Origin: Proteocatella sp041738345
GTDB taxonomy: Bacteria; Bacillota; Clostridia; Peptostreptococcales; Filifactoraceae
Reading direction: 5' to 3'
DNA: 64,000 nt
Assembly (NCBI GenBank): GCA_041738345.1
Contig: JBGSPX010000046.1
Location: 50,221 to 114,220 of the forward strand
Shown here: piece after piece, positions 54,515 through 63,944 of the stretch
Layout of the letters: each line of letters starts with the position of its first letter
Position numbering within the stretch: position 1 is the first letter of the stretch
Made by a program: the position numbers and the translations under genes
The notes under the pieces: generated by a model
Database searches by the model: none
Seen by the model: only the letters and a program-made list of their open reading frames with translations
Told to the model about the DNA's origin: nothing

Positions 54515-56554
54515 CTATTCTTTAAATTCAAATCTTCCTACTAAATCTTTTAGAAGCTGTGCTTGAGCTGAAAGCTGCTCACTAGTTGCTGCACTTTCTT
54601 CTGCAGTTGCTGAATTAGAATGCACTACATCTGATATTTCTGCAGTATTTTTTTGAACATAATTCATAGCCTCAGATTGCTCAATTGATGCAATTGATAT
54701 TTCTTGAATTTTTTCAGTCACATGATTCACTTTTTCTACTATTCTTGAAAGGAATATTCCTGTATCATCTGCTATATCTTTCCCTTTATCTACTACGCTT
54801 ACGGTACTCTCTATAAGTTCCGTTATACTCTTAGCCGCTTCTGCTGATTTTTGGGCAAGATTTCTAACTTCATCTGCAACTACCGCAAAACCCTTACCGG
54901 CATTTCCTGCTCTAGCCGCCTCAACTGCAGCATTAAGTGCAAGAATATTGGTCTGGAATGCTATATCATCTATAGTTTTTATTATCTTGCTCATTTGACT
55001 TGATTTTTCTGTTATCTCTTGCATAGCAATTATCATTTCTTGCATTTTTTCATTACCTTTTGCTACTTCTACACTAGTTTCTTTTGAAACAGCATCTACA
55101 TCTTGTGCGTTTTGAGCATTTAGATTGTTGTTTTCTGATATATCTGATACCTTACTTGAAAGTTCCTCTATTGAAGAAACCTGCTGTACGGTTCCATTGC
55201 TAAGTGCTTGCGCTCCCATGGAAACTTGCTCCGAACCACTTGCTACTTGATCTGCTGCTACTTTTATTTGAACAAAAGTTTCAGTTAAATTATCTGATAT
55301 ATTTAGAAGTGCGGCTTTTATCTTGCTGAATTCTCCTATATATTCTTGTTCTAATTCAAAATTTATATTTCCTTCAGCTATTTTATCTAAGGTAAATGCA
55401 ATCTCATCCAGATATGCTTTATAATCAAGTAGAGTTGCACCTATAAATTTAAAGGAATCTACAAGCTTTCCAACTTCCCCCTTAGCATTTACTGATACTG
55501 AAACGTCAAAATGACCATCTGCTATTTCTTGTGCCGCTTTAGTTATCGCTTTTATTGGATTTGCTATATTAGCACTTACTCCAGCACCTACAACTATTGC
55601 AAATACAATTATTGCCAAAAGTGCTATCAGCACTATATTTCTCATACTATCTACTACGCCTAAAAGTGCTTTTTCAGAAAATACTGCTACATATTTCCAA
55701 CCACTTTCCTCAGCATCAGCTACTTTTACATAATAACCTTCTCCATTTATATCTATCTTTTCAAATTGCGCATTCTTATCTACCGCATTTACAAAATTTA
55801 CATCATAAGCTTCAGTTATATTTTTAAAGTTATTTTCCTTATTTGATGGGTCTGCTATTATCGTGCCATCTGCGCCAACAAGCATATAGTAACCTTTACC
55901 CTCTACACTTGCTTGTTCAAACATGCTAGTAAGCTGTTCTAAGCTTATATCAAGCGCCATAACTCCAATAACTTTACCTTCTTGACTTTTGATTGCTTGC
56001 GATATACCTATTATAGTTATATCATCAGTTGCAAAATAATACGGTGGTGTTACTACTGGGTCCCCATTTGCCGATACTGCTGGCGCGTACCAAGGTCTTA
56101 CTCTCGGATCAAATGCACCATCCATATTTCCATCTGGATATTGAATATATCCACCATCTTCTGTTCCCATATAGACATACTGATACGCTGGATGAGTCAT
56201 CCCAAATTCTTCAAAACGTTCAAAGATACGTGCTTCTACTGCTGAATTCGCCTTAGGTGTCATTTTTATTTTTTCTGTGTTATTTACATATGATGCTAAA
56301 CTATCATCCGCCTGCTTTACAACCTTACTATTTGCTAAATACGAAACACTTTCTTTCATATTGTCAAATATTACATTTATGTTGTCACTAACTAGTGTAA
56401 GCTGACTATTAACTGCCTGTTCTTGCTGCTCTACTAATATGTTTCTAAACTCTGCAAGAAAAAAAACTGACATTATGATCAGCGGAAGGGCTGCAAAGGT
56501 TATCAGTATGATGTTTAATCTTACCTTAAGCGACTGGGTATCTAGCTTTTTCAT
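54515..56554 (-). CDS. Methyl-accepting chemotaxis protein with dCache domain
   Basis: A 679-residue transmembrane chemoreceptor. Membrane helix 1 (about 12-35) is followed by a dCache_1 ligand domain (40-285) with PRVRPWYAPAVSANGDP, membrane helix 2 (about 298-320), HAMP (322-375) and the MCP signalling domain (about 420-679). Its tip reads IAFQTNILALNAAVEAARAGNAGKGFAVVADEVRNLAQKSAEAAK. It would control flagellar behaviour through CheA/CheW. dCache domains most often bind amino acids, so an amino-acid attractant is plausible. Its promoter region diverges from tcdA. Confidence 0.95.
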   Translation of the reverse strand: MKKLDTQSLKVRLNIILITFAALPLIIMSVFFLAEFRNILVEQQEQAVNSQLTLVSDNINVIFDNMKESVSYLANSKVVKQADDSLASYVNNTEKIKMTPKANSAVEARIFERFEEFGMTHPAYQYVYMGTEDGGYIQYPDGNMDGAFDPRVRPWYAPAVSANGDPVVTPPYYFATDDITIIGISQAIKSQEGKVIGVMALDISLEQLTSMFEQASVEGKGYYMLVGADGTIIADPSNKENNFKNITEAYDVNFVNAVDKNAQFEKIDINGEGYYVKVADAEESGWKYVAVFSEKALLGVVDSMRNIVLIALLAIIVFAIVVGAGVSANIANPIKAITKAAQEIADGHFDVSVSVNAKGEVGKLVDSFKFIGATLLDYKAYLDEIAFTLDKIAEGNINFELEQEYIGEFSKIKAALLNISDNLTETFVQIKVAADQVASGSEQVSMGAQALSNGTVQQVSSIEELSSKVSDISENNNLNAQNAQDVDAVSKETSVEVAKGNEKMQEMIIAMQEITEKSSQMSKIIKTIDDIAFQTNILALNAAVEAARAGNAGKGFAVVADEVRNLAQKSAEAAKSITELIESTVSVVDKGKDIADDTGIFLSRIVEKVNHVTEKIQEISIASIEQSEAMNYVQKNTAEISDVVHSNSATAEESAATSEQLSAQAQLLKDLVGRFEFKE

Positions 56555-56728
56555 ATAAACTTCCTCCTAGGACTATTTTTTAACAACTCTATTATTTTAA
56601 TATTTACCCATTTTATATGCTAGTTAGTCCTTTTTTTTGAAATTTAAACAATTTTTATCCTTTGTATTTATCGTATATATATATTATAATTTTACATATA
56701 AGTTATTTTTTTATTTTTAGGAGGAAAA

Positions 56729-57436
56729 ATGGATCAATTTTTTAGAACTTATTTGCTTTTTGGAAAAGAATCTATGGAAAAGCTAAAAAATGCTCATGTC
56801 GCAGTTTTTGGAATAGGTGGCGTCGGCAGTTTTACCGTAGAAGCCTTGGTTAGAAGCGGCATAGGTGAACTTTCTATCATAGATTTTGATACAGTCGATA
56901 TAAGTAATGTCAACCGTCAGCTTCCTGCAATGCTTTCTACTGTAGGACAATTAAAAACGCAGGTGCTTAAAGACCGTATAATGGATATAAATCCCGACAT
57001 AAAATTACACATTTTTTCAGAAAAATACCTGCCTGAAAATAGTGCTCATTTTTTTGAAAAAAAATATGATTATGTAGTAGATGCTATAGATATTGTTACT
57101 TCAAAAATTCATCTTATAAAAACTTGCAAAGACAACAATATCCCTATTATAAGTTCTATGGGAATGGGAAATAAAGTAGACCCTAGCAAAATTCAGATTA
57201 CTGATTTAAGTAAAACCAGCATGTGTCCTCTTGCTAAGGTCATGAGAAAAGAACTAAAAGATAGAGGTATTACAAAGCTTGATGTAGTTTATTCTACTGA
57301 ACAAGCTAGAAAGCCTGTTGAAAGTATCTCCGCCATAGGAAAACGTGAAGTAGCAGCAAGCTGTGCCTTTGTACCTTCTGTAGGGGGACTTTTTATGGCA
57401 TCATTTGTTATAAGAAAGCTTGCAGGCGAAATATAG
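56729..57436 (+). CDS. tcdA: tRNA threonylcarbamoyladenosine dehydratase
   Basis: A 235-residue E1/ThiF-like protein that cyclises t6A37 in tRNA to ct6A. The nucleotide-binding motif is VFGIGGVGSFTVEALVRSGIG near 28, followed by DFDTVDISNVNRQ near 54, both standard for TcdA/CsdL. AGGAGGAAAA precedes ATG 56729. It is convergent with DUF3006, with only one base between the stops and no visible terminator. Confidence 0.94.
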   Translation: MDQFFRTYLLFGKESMEKLKNAHVAVFGIGGVGSFTVEALVRSGIGELSIIDFDTVDISNVNRQLPAMLSTVGQLKTQVLKDRIMDINPDIKLHIFSEKYLPENSAHFFEKKYDYVVDAIDIVTSKIHLIKTCKDNNIPIISSMGMGNKVDPSKIQITDLSKTSMCPLAKVMRKELKDRGITKLDVVYSTEQARKPVESISAIGKREVAASCAFVPSVGGLFMASFVIRKLAGEI

Positions 57437-57437
57437 C

Positions 57438-57659
57438 TTACTCTTCAAATAATTCTTCAAAAAGCTCATCTATATGGGCTTTTCTTTTTTGAGTTTCAGC
57501 TTTATCAATCATTATTACCTCTCCTAAAATCAAGACATCTCCCTGAGCCGCATTTTTTGGCAATTGATTTTTTTCTATTTCTATTAAATAAGGTTCTTTT
57601 TCAATAATTTCTATTACCGCGTAATTTTCTTCAAATCTATCAATTATTCCTCTTAACAT
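57438..57659 (-). CDS. DUF3006 family protein
   Basis: A 73-residue acidic protein from ATG 57659 beginning MLRGIIDRFEENYAVIEII and ending in a charged helix. DUF3006 proteins are regularly encoded beside ComEC-type metallo-beta-lactamases, as here, where the gene starts 1 base after the MBL stop. Function is unknown. A longer reading from 57683 lies inside the MBL gene and lacks a better ribosome site. Confidence 0.85.
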   Translation of the reverse strand: MLRGIIDRFEENYAVIEIIEKEPYLIEIEKNQLPKNAAQGDVLILGEVIMIDKAETQKRKAHIDELFEELFEE

Positions 57660-57660
57660 A

Positions 57661-58545
57661 TTATTTTCCCTTCCTATACTCATAACTTCCTACATTATCC
57701 TGATTTACCTGTAAATTTTCTCCATCTGAATATATTATAATATCCCCTTGTTCATCGGTTCTATAAATTGGTATATTTTGCTTTTTTAGATAATCTAAGA
57801 TTTCTTTATGAGGATGTGAATATTTATTTTTATATCCACATGAAACTATTGCTACTTTTGGACTCACTTTGTCTAAAAACTGAGGCGTATTTGAGGTCGA
57901 GCTTCCATGATGCGCTAATTTTATAAAATCAGAGTTCAAAAAATCTCCATATTTTTTGAGCATATCACTTTCGTTTTCCTTTTCAGCGTCACCTGTAAGT
58001 AAAAATGTATTTTTCCCATAACTCAATTTTACAACTGCCGAATATGCATTGTTATCACTATAGCTTTTATTCTCAGGACTCAAAAATATAGCCTTCATTT
58101 TCGGATCAAACACAATCTCTTTATCTGAAATTGCTGGTTTTATCTTCAGATTATTATTTTTTGCAGCAGTAAGTACATCTTCAAAAGTTTTAGTAGTATG
58201 AGTTTTCTTTGGCATATAAAACTCACCTATTTCAAATGAATTAATTACATCATCTAATCCACCTATATGGTCTGCATCTGGATGCGTGCCTATAAGCACA
58301 TCAATTTTATTTACCCCAAGTGATTTTATATAATTTACTACAGTTTGACCTTTTGTATTGTCTCCTGCATCAATAAGCATACTATAACCATCTGGTGTAA
58401 TTATAAATGTCGAGTCTCCCTGACCCACATCTATGCAGTGTAATTCAAGCTCCGTCCTCTGCACGTCTTCATATACGCACCCATTAAAAAATATTATTGA
58501 TATGGTTACTAATATTAATGCTAAAATAATTTTTATTTTTGTCAT
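57661..58545 (-). CDS. ComEC-like metallo-beta-lactamase lipoprotein
   Basis: A 294-residue protein with a signal peptide ending in the lipobox FFNGC (Cys 22), so it is anchored outside the membrane. The metallo-beta-lactamase fold carries THPDADHIGG near 88-97, TGDAE near 180 and KLAHHGSSTSN near 203, the order and spacing of the ComEC nuclease-like domain. It is a stand-alone version of the domain that this genome's ComEC channel lacks. It may degrade extracellular DNA or a phosphoester. It lies 19 bases after tmcAL. Confidence 0.88.
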   Translation of the reverse strand: MTKIKIILALILVTISIIFFNGCVYEDVQRTELELHCIDVGQGDSTFIITPDGYSMLIDAGDNTKGQTVVNYIKSLGVNKIDVLIGTHPDADHIGGLDDVINSFEIGEFYMPKKTHTTKTFEDVLTAAKNNNLKIKPAISDKEIVFDPKMKAIFLSPENKSYSDNNAYSAVVKLSYGKNTFLLTGDAEKENESDMLKKYGDFLNSDFIKLAHHGSSTSNTPQFLDKVSPKVAIVSCGYKNKYSHPHKEILDYLKKQNIPIYRTDEQGDIIIYSDGENLQVNQDNVGSYEYRKGK

Positions 58546-58564
58546 AATGAACTCCTCAAAAGTA

Positions 58565-59809
58565 TTATTTTATATAAACTGGTGAAAGGTTTAAATCACT
58601 AAATACTCTATTTTTATTATATATCTTCATTTTGCTATAATATAAATTACTGGCTAAATTGTCATATTTGTATTTTATCGCTTGAATTTCTGTCTGTGGA
58701 ACAAAACTTGCTGGTTTATTTATTATATCTATTTTTCTTTCATCTGATTTATAATCTATTGATTTTAAAAGACTTCTACCATTTTCATTAAATGCTAATA
58801 TCTTTGTATATGGTCTATCTACATTTTCTAAAATCTTTTTCATATCAGCTTTAGTTATTCCTAAGAATATATTTAAAAGAGTTCTTCTTATCCTAGTTCT
58901 AGTATACCTTTTACTTTTTACTGCTTCTATAAGTTCTTCTAAATTTTGAGCTTGCAATATATTTTTTAATATTATATTTTCAAGCCCCTCTTTTACTTCA
59001 AAATAATTTATTATATTATCTTGTTCTCTTATTATTACTGTTTTTATTTCGCTAAAAAAATCATCCAAACTTATTATATTATTATTTAAATAATTTTTCA
59101 CAAGTTTTTCACTCATAATTTCTGTTGTAGCGTTTACTATACTTTCTGGATTTTTGTCCTCTATTAGCATTTTTCTTATCGCTGTAGCGCTTGGAAATAG
59201 TTTGTTTATATCAGTATCGTTGTAAGTGCTACTTACCCGCTTTATCGTATACGGTATTATATTGCTTTTTAATCTATTTAGATTTTTTAAATATTCTATT
59301 CCTAATATATCATTTGAGCTTGAAAGAAAACTTGTATTTGAAATATTATTGCTTGCTATATACAGTTCTAATGCTTTTTGTCTCGCACTTGGAAAACTTA
59401 TGCCTTCCTTTAAAAAACCTCTCAATATGTTTTGAAATTCAATATTTTCAGTTGAAAGAATATCTGCAACATATTGAATTTGAGATATATCATCACTTTC
59501 CGAACCAAAAGCAAGACTGTCTACTATTCCCAGAGCATTTAAAATTTCTATACTTCCTTTAGCAAAAATCTCTGCACTTTGACTGCTATAACAAACTGGA
59601 ATTTCAAGTACTAAATCTGCTCCATTTCTTATCGATTCACTTGCTCTTGTAAATTTATCTATTATCGCAAAATCTCCTCGTTGAACAGTATTGCCACTCA
59701 TAACTACTATGACATGAGTACTATTTGTCGTTTCCTTTGCCATTTTAATGTGATATTTGTGACCTAAATGAAATGGATTATATTCTGCTACAATTCCCAC
59801 CGTTTTCAT
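58565..59809 (-). CDS. tmcAL: tRNA(Met) cytidine acetate ligase
   Basis: A 414-residue nucleotidyltransferase-fold enzyme that makes ac4C34 in elongator tRNA-Met using acetate and ATP. The start MKTVGIVAEYNPFHLGHKYH contains the HxGH-type active site, and SGNTVQRGDFAIIDKFTRA and the C-terminal helical region fit the family. It uses acetate, the product of acetate kinase and fermentation. It is part of the recG-rsmD-coaD gene group common in clostridia. Confidence 0.95.
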   Translation of the reverse strand: MKTVGIVAEYNPFHLGHKYHIKMAKETTNSTHVIVVMSGNTVQRGDFAIIDKFTRASESIRNGADLVLEIPVCYSSQSAEIFAKGSIEILNALGIVDSLAFGSESDDISQIQYVADILSTENIEFQNILRGFLKEGISFPSARQKALELYIASNNISNTSFLSSSNDILGIEYLKNLNRLKSNIIPYTIKRVSSTYNDTDINKLFPSATAIRKMLIEDKNPESIVNATTEIMSEKLVKNYLNNNIISLDDFFSEIKTVIIREQDNIINYFEVKEGLENIILKNILQAQNLEELIEAVKSKRYTRTRIRRTLLNIFLGITKADMKKILENVDRPYTKILAFNENGRSLLKSIDYKSDERKIDIINKPASFVPQTEIQAIKYKYDNLASNLYYSKMKIYNKNRVFSDLNLSPVYIK

Positions 59810-59832
59810 TTTATTCTCCTATTTTATTATAA

Positions 59833-59856
59833 TTAAAAAGGAGCCTAATAGCTCCT
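59833..59856 (-). terminator. Terminator after the coiled-coil gene
   Basis: AGGAGCTATTAGGCTCC contains GGAGC/GCTCC with a short loop, then five T on the minus strand. It falls between the coiled-coil gene and tmcAL. Confidence 0.7.
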
Positions 59857-60328
59857 ATTCTTCTTCATTTTCTTCTTCATCTGCTATGAGCATTTCACCT
59901 AATTCTTTATGGTTTGTGATAACTTTTTCAGTAAGCCCTTTCATATCTTTAGCTACTTTCTTTAATATATCTTGCGAATATCTTACTGCTCCATTTCTAA
60001 GTTCTTTAGCATCATACTCTGCATCAGCAATGATATTCTCTGCTTTTTTGTAGGCAGCCTGCGTTATACTATCTTCTTCTACAATCTCTTCTGCTTTTTG
60101 CTTTGCTTCTGAAATTATTTTTTCTGCTTCGGCTTGAGCATCATAGATTATTCTTTGTCTTTCCTGACTTATCCACTCTGCTTGCTTAAAATCATCTGGA
60201 AGGCCTATTCTTATATCTGTTATCAGCTCTATTGCCTTTCCTTTATCTATTGTAGCCTTATTTCCGAATACACTTCTAGAGCTATCGATAAGTTCTTCTA
60301 ATTCATTTAGTATACTTAATACTTCCAC
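59855..60328 (-). CDS. Coiled-coil protein of the coaD cluster (often annotated ATPase)
   Basis: A 157-residue, highly charged helical protein. Residues about 50-100 (SQERQRIIYDAQAEAEKIISEAKQKAEEIVEEDS) form a coiled coil with alanine/glutamate repeats like V-type ATPase subunit H or DivIVA-like proteins. It ends EEENEEE. The gene is found beside coaD in many Clostridia and is sometimes called 'ATPase', but it has no nucleotide-binding motif. It starts 4 bases after coaD, in the same operon. Confidence 0.72.
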   Translation of the reverse strand: MEVLSILNELEELIDSSRSVFGNKATIDKGKAIELITDIRIGLPDDFKQAEWISQERQRIIYDAQAEAEKIISEAKQKAEEIVEEDSITQAAYKKAENIIADAEYDAKELRNGAVRYSQDILKKVAKDMKGLTEKVITNHKELGEMLIADEEENEEE

Positions 60329-60332
60329 TTTT

Positions 60333-60821
60333 CTAATCCTCCCTATATATATCCTTCAATTTGTCTTCTACAGATTTAGGTACTATTTCTGAAATATCTC
60401 CTCCAAATTTAGCAACCTCTTTTACTATACTTGAACTTAAGAAAGAATATTTTGTATTTGTCATCAAAAATACAGTTTCTACGTTATTGTTCAAGTTCCT
60501 GTTCATCTGTGCTATCTGCATTTCATATTCATAATCTGAAACTGCTCTTAGACCTCTTATTATAACTTTTATATCTTTTTCTCTACAGTATTCTACTAAT
60601 AATCCTCCAAAAAAATCAACTTTTACGTTTTTAAACTTCTCCGTTTCAGTTTTAAGTATTTCTAAGCGTTCTTCAAAACTAAGTAAACCCTTTTTGCTAG
60701 TATTTATAAGTAATGCTACTGTAATTTCATCATATAATTCTGAAGCTCTTTCTATTATGTCTAAATGTCCATTAGTTAATGGATCAAAGCTTCCTGGATA
60801 AATCGCTTTTGTTTTACTCAT
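60333..60821 (-). CDS. coaD: Phosphopantetheine adenylyltransferase
   Basis: A 162-residue CoaD that makes dephospho-CoA from phosphopantetheine and ATP. It has the HxGH site GSFDPLTNGHLDII near 10-20 and SSIVKEVAKFGGDISEIVPKSVEDKL near the end, with KKGLLSFEERLEIL near 43. Complete. The start overlaps the end of rsmD by 8 bases, as is common for this pair. Confidence 0.97.
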   Translation of the reverse strand: MSKTKAIYPGSFDPLTNGHLDIIERASELYDEITVALLINTSKKGLLSFEERLEILKTETEKFKNVKVDFFGGLLVEYCREKDIKVIIRGLRAVSDYEYEMQIAQMNRNLNNNVETVFLMTNTKYSFLSSSIVKEVAKFGGDISEIVPKSVEDKLKDIYRED

Positions 60822-61371
60822 TATCTACTCCATAAAATGTAATTTTTGTGCTGGAATAGGATTTTTCCTTCTGCTTAAAGAATTTTCCAAATTTTTCTGG
60901 AGTTACTTCTTCTCTATCAGTTTCTACTATAACAACACCCTCACTCTGCATTATATTGTATTTTTCTAATTGTTGCAATATTTTTTGTACAATTCCTTTA
61001 TTATATGGAGGGTCTAAAAATATAATATCAAATTTTAAATCTTTATTTTCAAACTGAATCAGTGCATTTTCAGCATCTTGATTTAAAATAACCGCATTTT
61101 CTTCAAGTTTGGCACTTTTTACATTAAATTCTGTAAGCTCATATGACTTTCTATCCTTATCGACAAAGTAAACCTGTTTTGCACCTCTTGAAAGTGCCTC
61201 AATTCCTATAGCACCTGTTCCTGAAAATAAATCTAAGACAACAGCATTTCTAATTGAAAATCCTATTACATTGAATACATTTTCTTTTACTCTATCTAAA
61301 GTAGGTCTTATATTATCATTTTCTGGAGTTTTTAATTTTTTTCCTCTTGCTTTTCCCGATATTACTCTCAT
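60814..61371 (-). CDS. rsmD: 16S rRNA (guanine966-N2)-methyltransferase RsmD
   Basis: A 185-residue SAM-dependent methyltransferase with MRVISGKARGKKLKTPENDNIRPTLDRVKENVFNVIG, a family signature, then the SAM motif VLDLFSGTGAIGIEALSRGA near 45 and the catalytic IIFLDPPYNKG near 116. It modifies 16S rRNA during 30S assembly. Overlap with coaD and position after recG make the classic recG-rsmD-coaD group. Confidence 0.96.
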   Translation of the reverse strand: MRVISGKARGKKLKTPENDNIRPTLDRVKENVFNVIGFSIRNAVVLDLFSGTGAIGIEALSRGAKQVYFVDKDRKSYELTEFNVKSAKLEENAVILNQDAENALIQFENKDLKFDIIFLDPPYNKGIVQKILQQLEKYNIMQSEGVVIVETDREEVTPEKFGKFFKQKEKSYSSTKITFYGVDNE

Positions 61372-61396
61372 ATTTATGTGCTCCTATCTAAAACTG

Positions 61397-63450
61397 CTAA
61401 TTTAGTGCAATTGACTCTATTTGCTTTTCAAATCTAGCTTTTATTTTATTTAAAATTTTATTTTGATTATCTTGAGTATTATACTCTAATTCTTCTATAA
61501 TTTCTTTTGCATCATTTTGTGCTAAACTTAATATATTCATATGCTTAGTAAGATCGGCCACTTTAAATTCAGGAAGTCCATGCTGCCTTAATCCAAAAAT
61601 TTCTCCCGGACCTCTTAGAAGCAAATCTTTTTCCGATATTATAAAGCCATCGTTTGTTTCTGCCATTATTTTCATCCTCTGCTTTAATACATCTGAATTC
61701 CCTTGATATATCAATATACAGTATGACTCGTCTACGCCTCTTCCGACTCTGCCTCTAAGCTGATGTAGCTGAGAAAGGCCAAATCTTTGAGCATCTTCAA
61801 TAACCATTACAGTAGCATTGGGGACATTTATTCCAACTTCTATCACTGTAGTTGAAACAAGCACCTGTATTTCTCGATTTTCAAAAGCAGCCATAATTTC
61901 ATTTTTTTCCTTAGGTCTCATTTTACCATGAATAAGTCCTATATTATATCCTTTTAAATGATTTTCTTGAAGTTCTGTTTGAAGTTCTTGAGCAGATTTT
62001 ATATCAAGCTCTTCACTTTCTTCAACAAGCGGACACACTATATACACTTGTTTTCCTTTTTCGATTTCTTCAATACATTTTTCATATGCTTTATATCTAA
62101 GTTTTTGAGTTATTGCCATTGTTTGAATAGGCTTTCTGCCCTTTGGAAGTTCATCTATTATAGATATATCAAGATCACCTTGAATTATCATAGAAAGCGT
62201 TCTTGGAATCGGTGTTGCAGTCATTACAAGTATATGCGGCATTATATCATATTTGCTATAAAGACTATTTCTTTGCTTAACGCCAAATCTATGTTGCTCA
62301 TCAGTTACCGCTAATGCCAGTTTTTCAAAAGACACCCCCTCTTGTATTATTGCATGAGTGCCTATAACTAAATCACATTGATGTTCAGTTATTTCCTTAT
62401 ACAAGCGTTCTTTTTCTTTTTTGTAGTGCTTCCAGTTAAAAGTCTTATTCTCATACCTGTATTTTTAAATAAAGCTGTCGCCGCTTGATAATGCTGCTTT
62501 GCTAATATCTCCGTAGGAACCATTATAGTACTCTGATAACCATTTAAAAATGTATTATATGCACTGCAAAATGCTACTATCGTTTTTCCACTTCCTACAT
62601 CACCTTGAACAAGTCTTTGCATAGGAATATCTCGATTCACATCTGATATAATTTCTCCTATGACTCTTAGTTGAGCTCCTGTAAGTTCAAAAGGAAGCTG
62701 CTTTATAAATTCGCCTACTTCTTCACGTGGGTTTATATTATACGTTTTTTGATATGTTGAAAATTTTTTGAGCATCAAAATATATATTTGTAGTAAAAAG
62801 AAATCTTCATATACAAATCTATATCTTGCCGCTTTAAGACTTTCTATATTTTTAGGAAAATGAATATTTTGAAATGCATAATCAATTGGACATAGATGCT
62901 GTTTTTCGGCTATTTTTAATGGTATATACTCAAAATCATTATATGACACTTTCTTCACTGCATCTTTAACTGCCTTTTGAATTTCCGCATTATTTATTCC
63001 ATATGTCAACGCATAAACTGGATAAATTATATTTGTTAGATTATTTTCACCAAAATATTCTATATCAGGAGAATTAAATTCTAGTCTTCCAAATACTTTT
63101 TTAGCTTTTCCATAAAAAGAAATTTTATCTCCTACAGAAAACTTATCTCTTATATATTCATTATTAAATACTGTCAAAAAAGCTGCTTCCGAACCTTGTT
63201 TTACAGCTATTTTTATAATTGTCATATTTCGCTTTGGACTACTTTTTTCAAAATTTACTATAGTTCCGAATGAACAAACTTTTTCATCATTAGCAATTTC
63301 TTCAAATTTTTTTATTACGGTTCTATCTTCGTATCTAACCGGAAAATGATACATAAGTTCTTCTACCGTTTCTATATGAAGTTTTTTGTATTTTATGGAT
63401 TTTTTTTCACCTATACCTTTTAGGTAGATTATGGAATCTTTTGCTCTCAA
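61397..63450 (-). pseudogene. recG: ATP-dependent DNA helicase RecG, interrupted by a -1 frameshift
   Basis: RecG remodels stalled replication forks and Holliday junctions. The gene is read in two frames. 62389-63450 gives the wedge domain and Walker A (GDVGSGKT near 275); 61397-62404 continues with DEQHRFGVKQR, MTATPIPRTLS and QLRGRVGRG. At 62417-62422 a run of six A is one A short. Adding one A reads through TTKKEKERLYKEI, the expected sequence, and restores a protein of about 680 residues. Both parts are otherwise intact, without other stops. It may be a real recent mutation, a phase-variable tract or a sequencing error in the homopolymer. Confidence 0.85.
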
Positions 63451-63496
63451 TGTATCTTTTCCTTTCTATTTTAATATGTGGTTTTTATTTATAAGT

Positions 63497-63543
63497 AAAA
63501 AAAAGCACCAACCTCGAGGCTAATTCCTTGCGAGACTGATGCT
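63497..63543 (-). terminator. Terminator of the tRNA array
   Basis: AGCATCAGTCTCG pairs with CGAGGTTGGTGCT (with G-U pairs), followed by eight T on the minus strand. It lies just beyond tRNA-Arg. Confidence 0.88.
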
Positions 63544-63546
63544 AAA

Positions 63547-63623
63547 TGGTGTGCCCAGAGGGATTCGAACCCCCGACCTTTTGGTTCGTAGCCAAACACT
63601 CTATCCAGCTGAGCTATGGGCAC
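63547..63623 (-). tRNA. tRNA-Arg (anticodon ACG)
   Basis: Cloverleaf on the minus strand: acceptor GTGCCCA/TGGGCAC, anticodon loop CTACGAA between TTTGG and CCAAA, T loop TTCGAAT. CCA is encoded (63547-63549). ACG implies A-to-I editing and reading of CGN codons. Confidence 0.95.
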
Positions 63624-63661
63624 ATAAATATAAAAATTGACCTAACGGTCAATTTTTTAAT

Positions 63662-63745
63662 TGGTGCGGCTGGAGGGACTTGAACCCCCACGCACTGGGC
63701 GCCAGATCCTAAGTCTGGTGCGTCTGCCAATTCCGCCACAGCCGC
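63662..63745 (-). tRNA. tRNA-Leu (anticodon TAG)
   Basis: An 84-base class II tRNA on the minus strand with a long variable arm. Acceptor GCGGCTG/CAGCCGC, anticodon loop CTTAGGA between CCAGA and TCTGG, T arm with GTTCAAGT. CCA encoded. Confidence 0.95.
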
Positions 63746-63754
63746 ATATACATA

Positions 63755-63828
63755 TGGAGGCGACATCCAGATTTGAACTGGAGATGAAGGAGTTGCAGTC
63801 CTCTGCCTTACCACTTGGCTATGTCGCC
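63755..63828 (-). tRNA. tRNA-Cys (anticodon GCA)
   Basis: A 74-base minus-strand tRNA, acceptor GGCGACA paired with TGTCGCC, anticodon loop CTGCAAC with GCA, discriminator U73 as usual for Cys. CCA encoded. Confidence 0.95.
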
Positions 63829-63844
63829 ATATGTTTAAATATTA

Positions 63845-63922
<78 letters not shown>

Positions 63923-63944
63923 ATAATGAGTTTTTAAATAAAAA

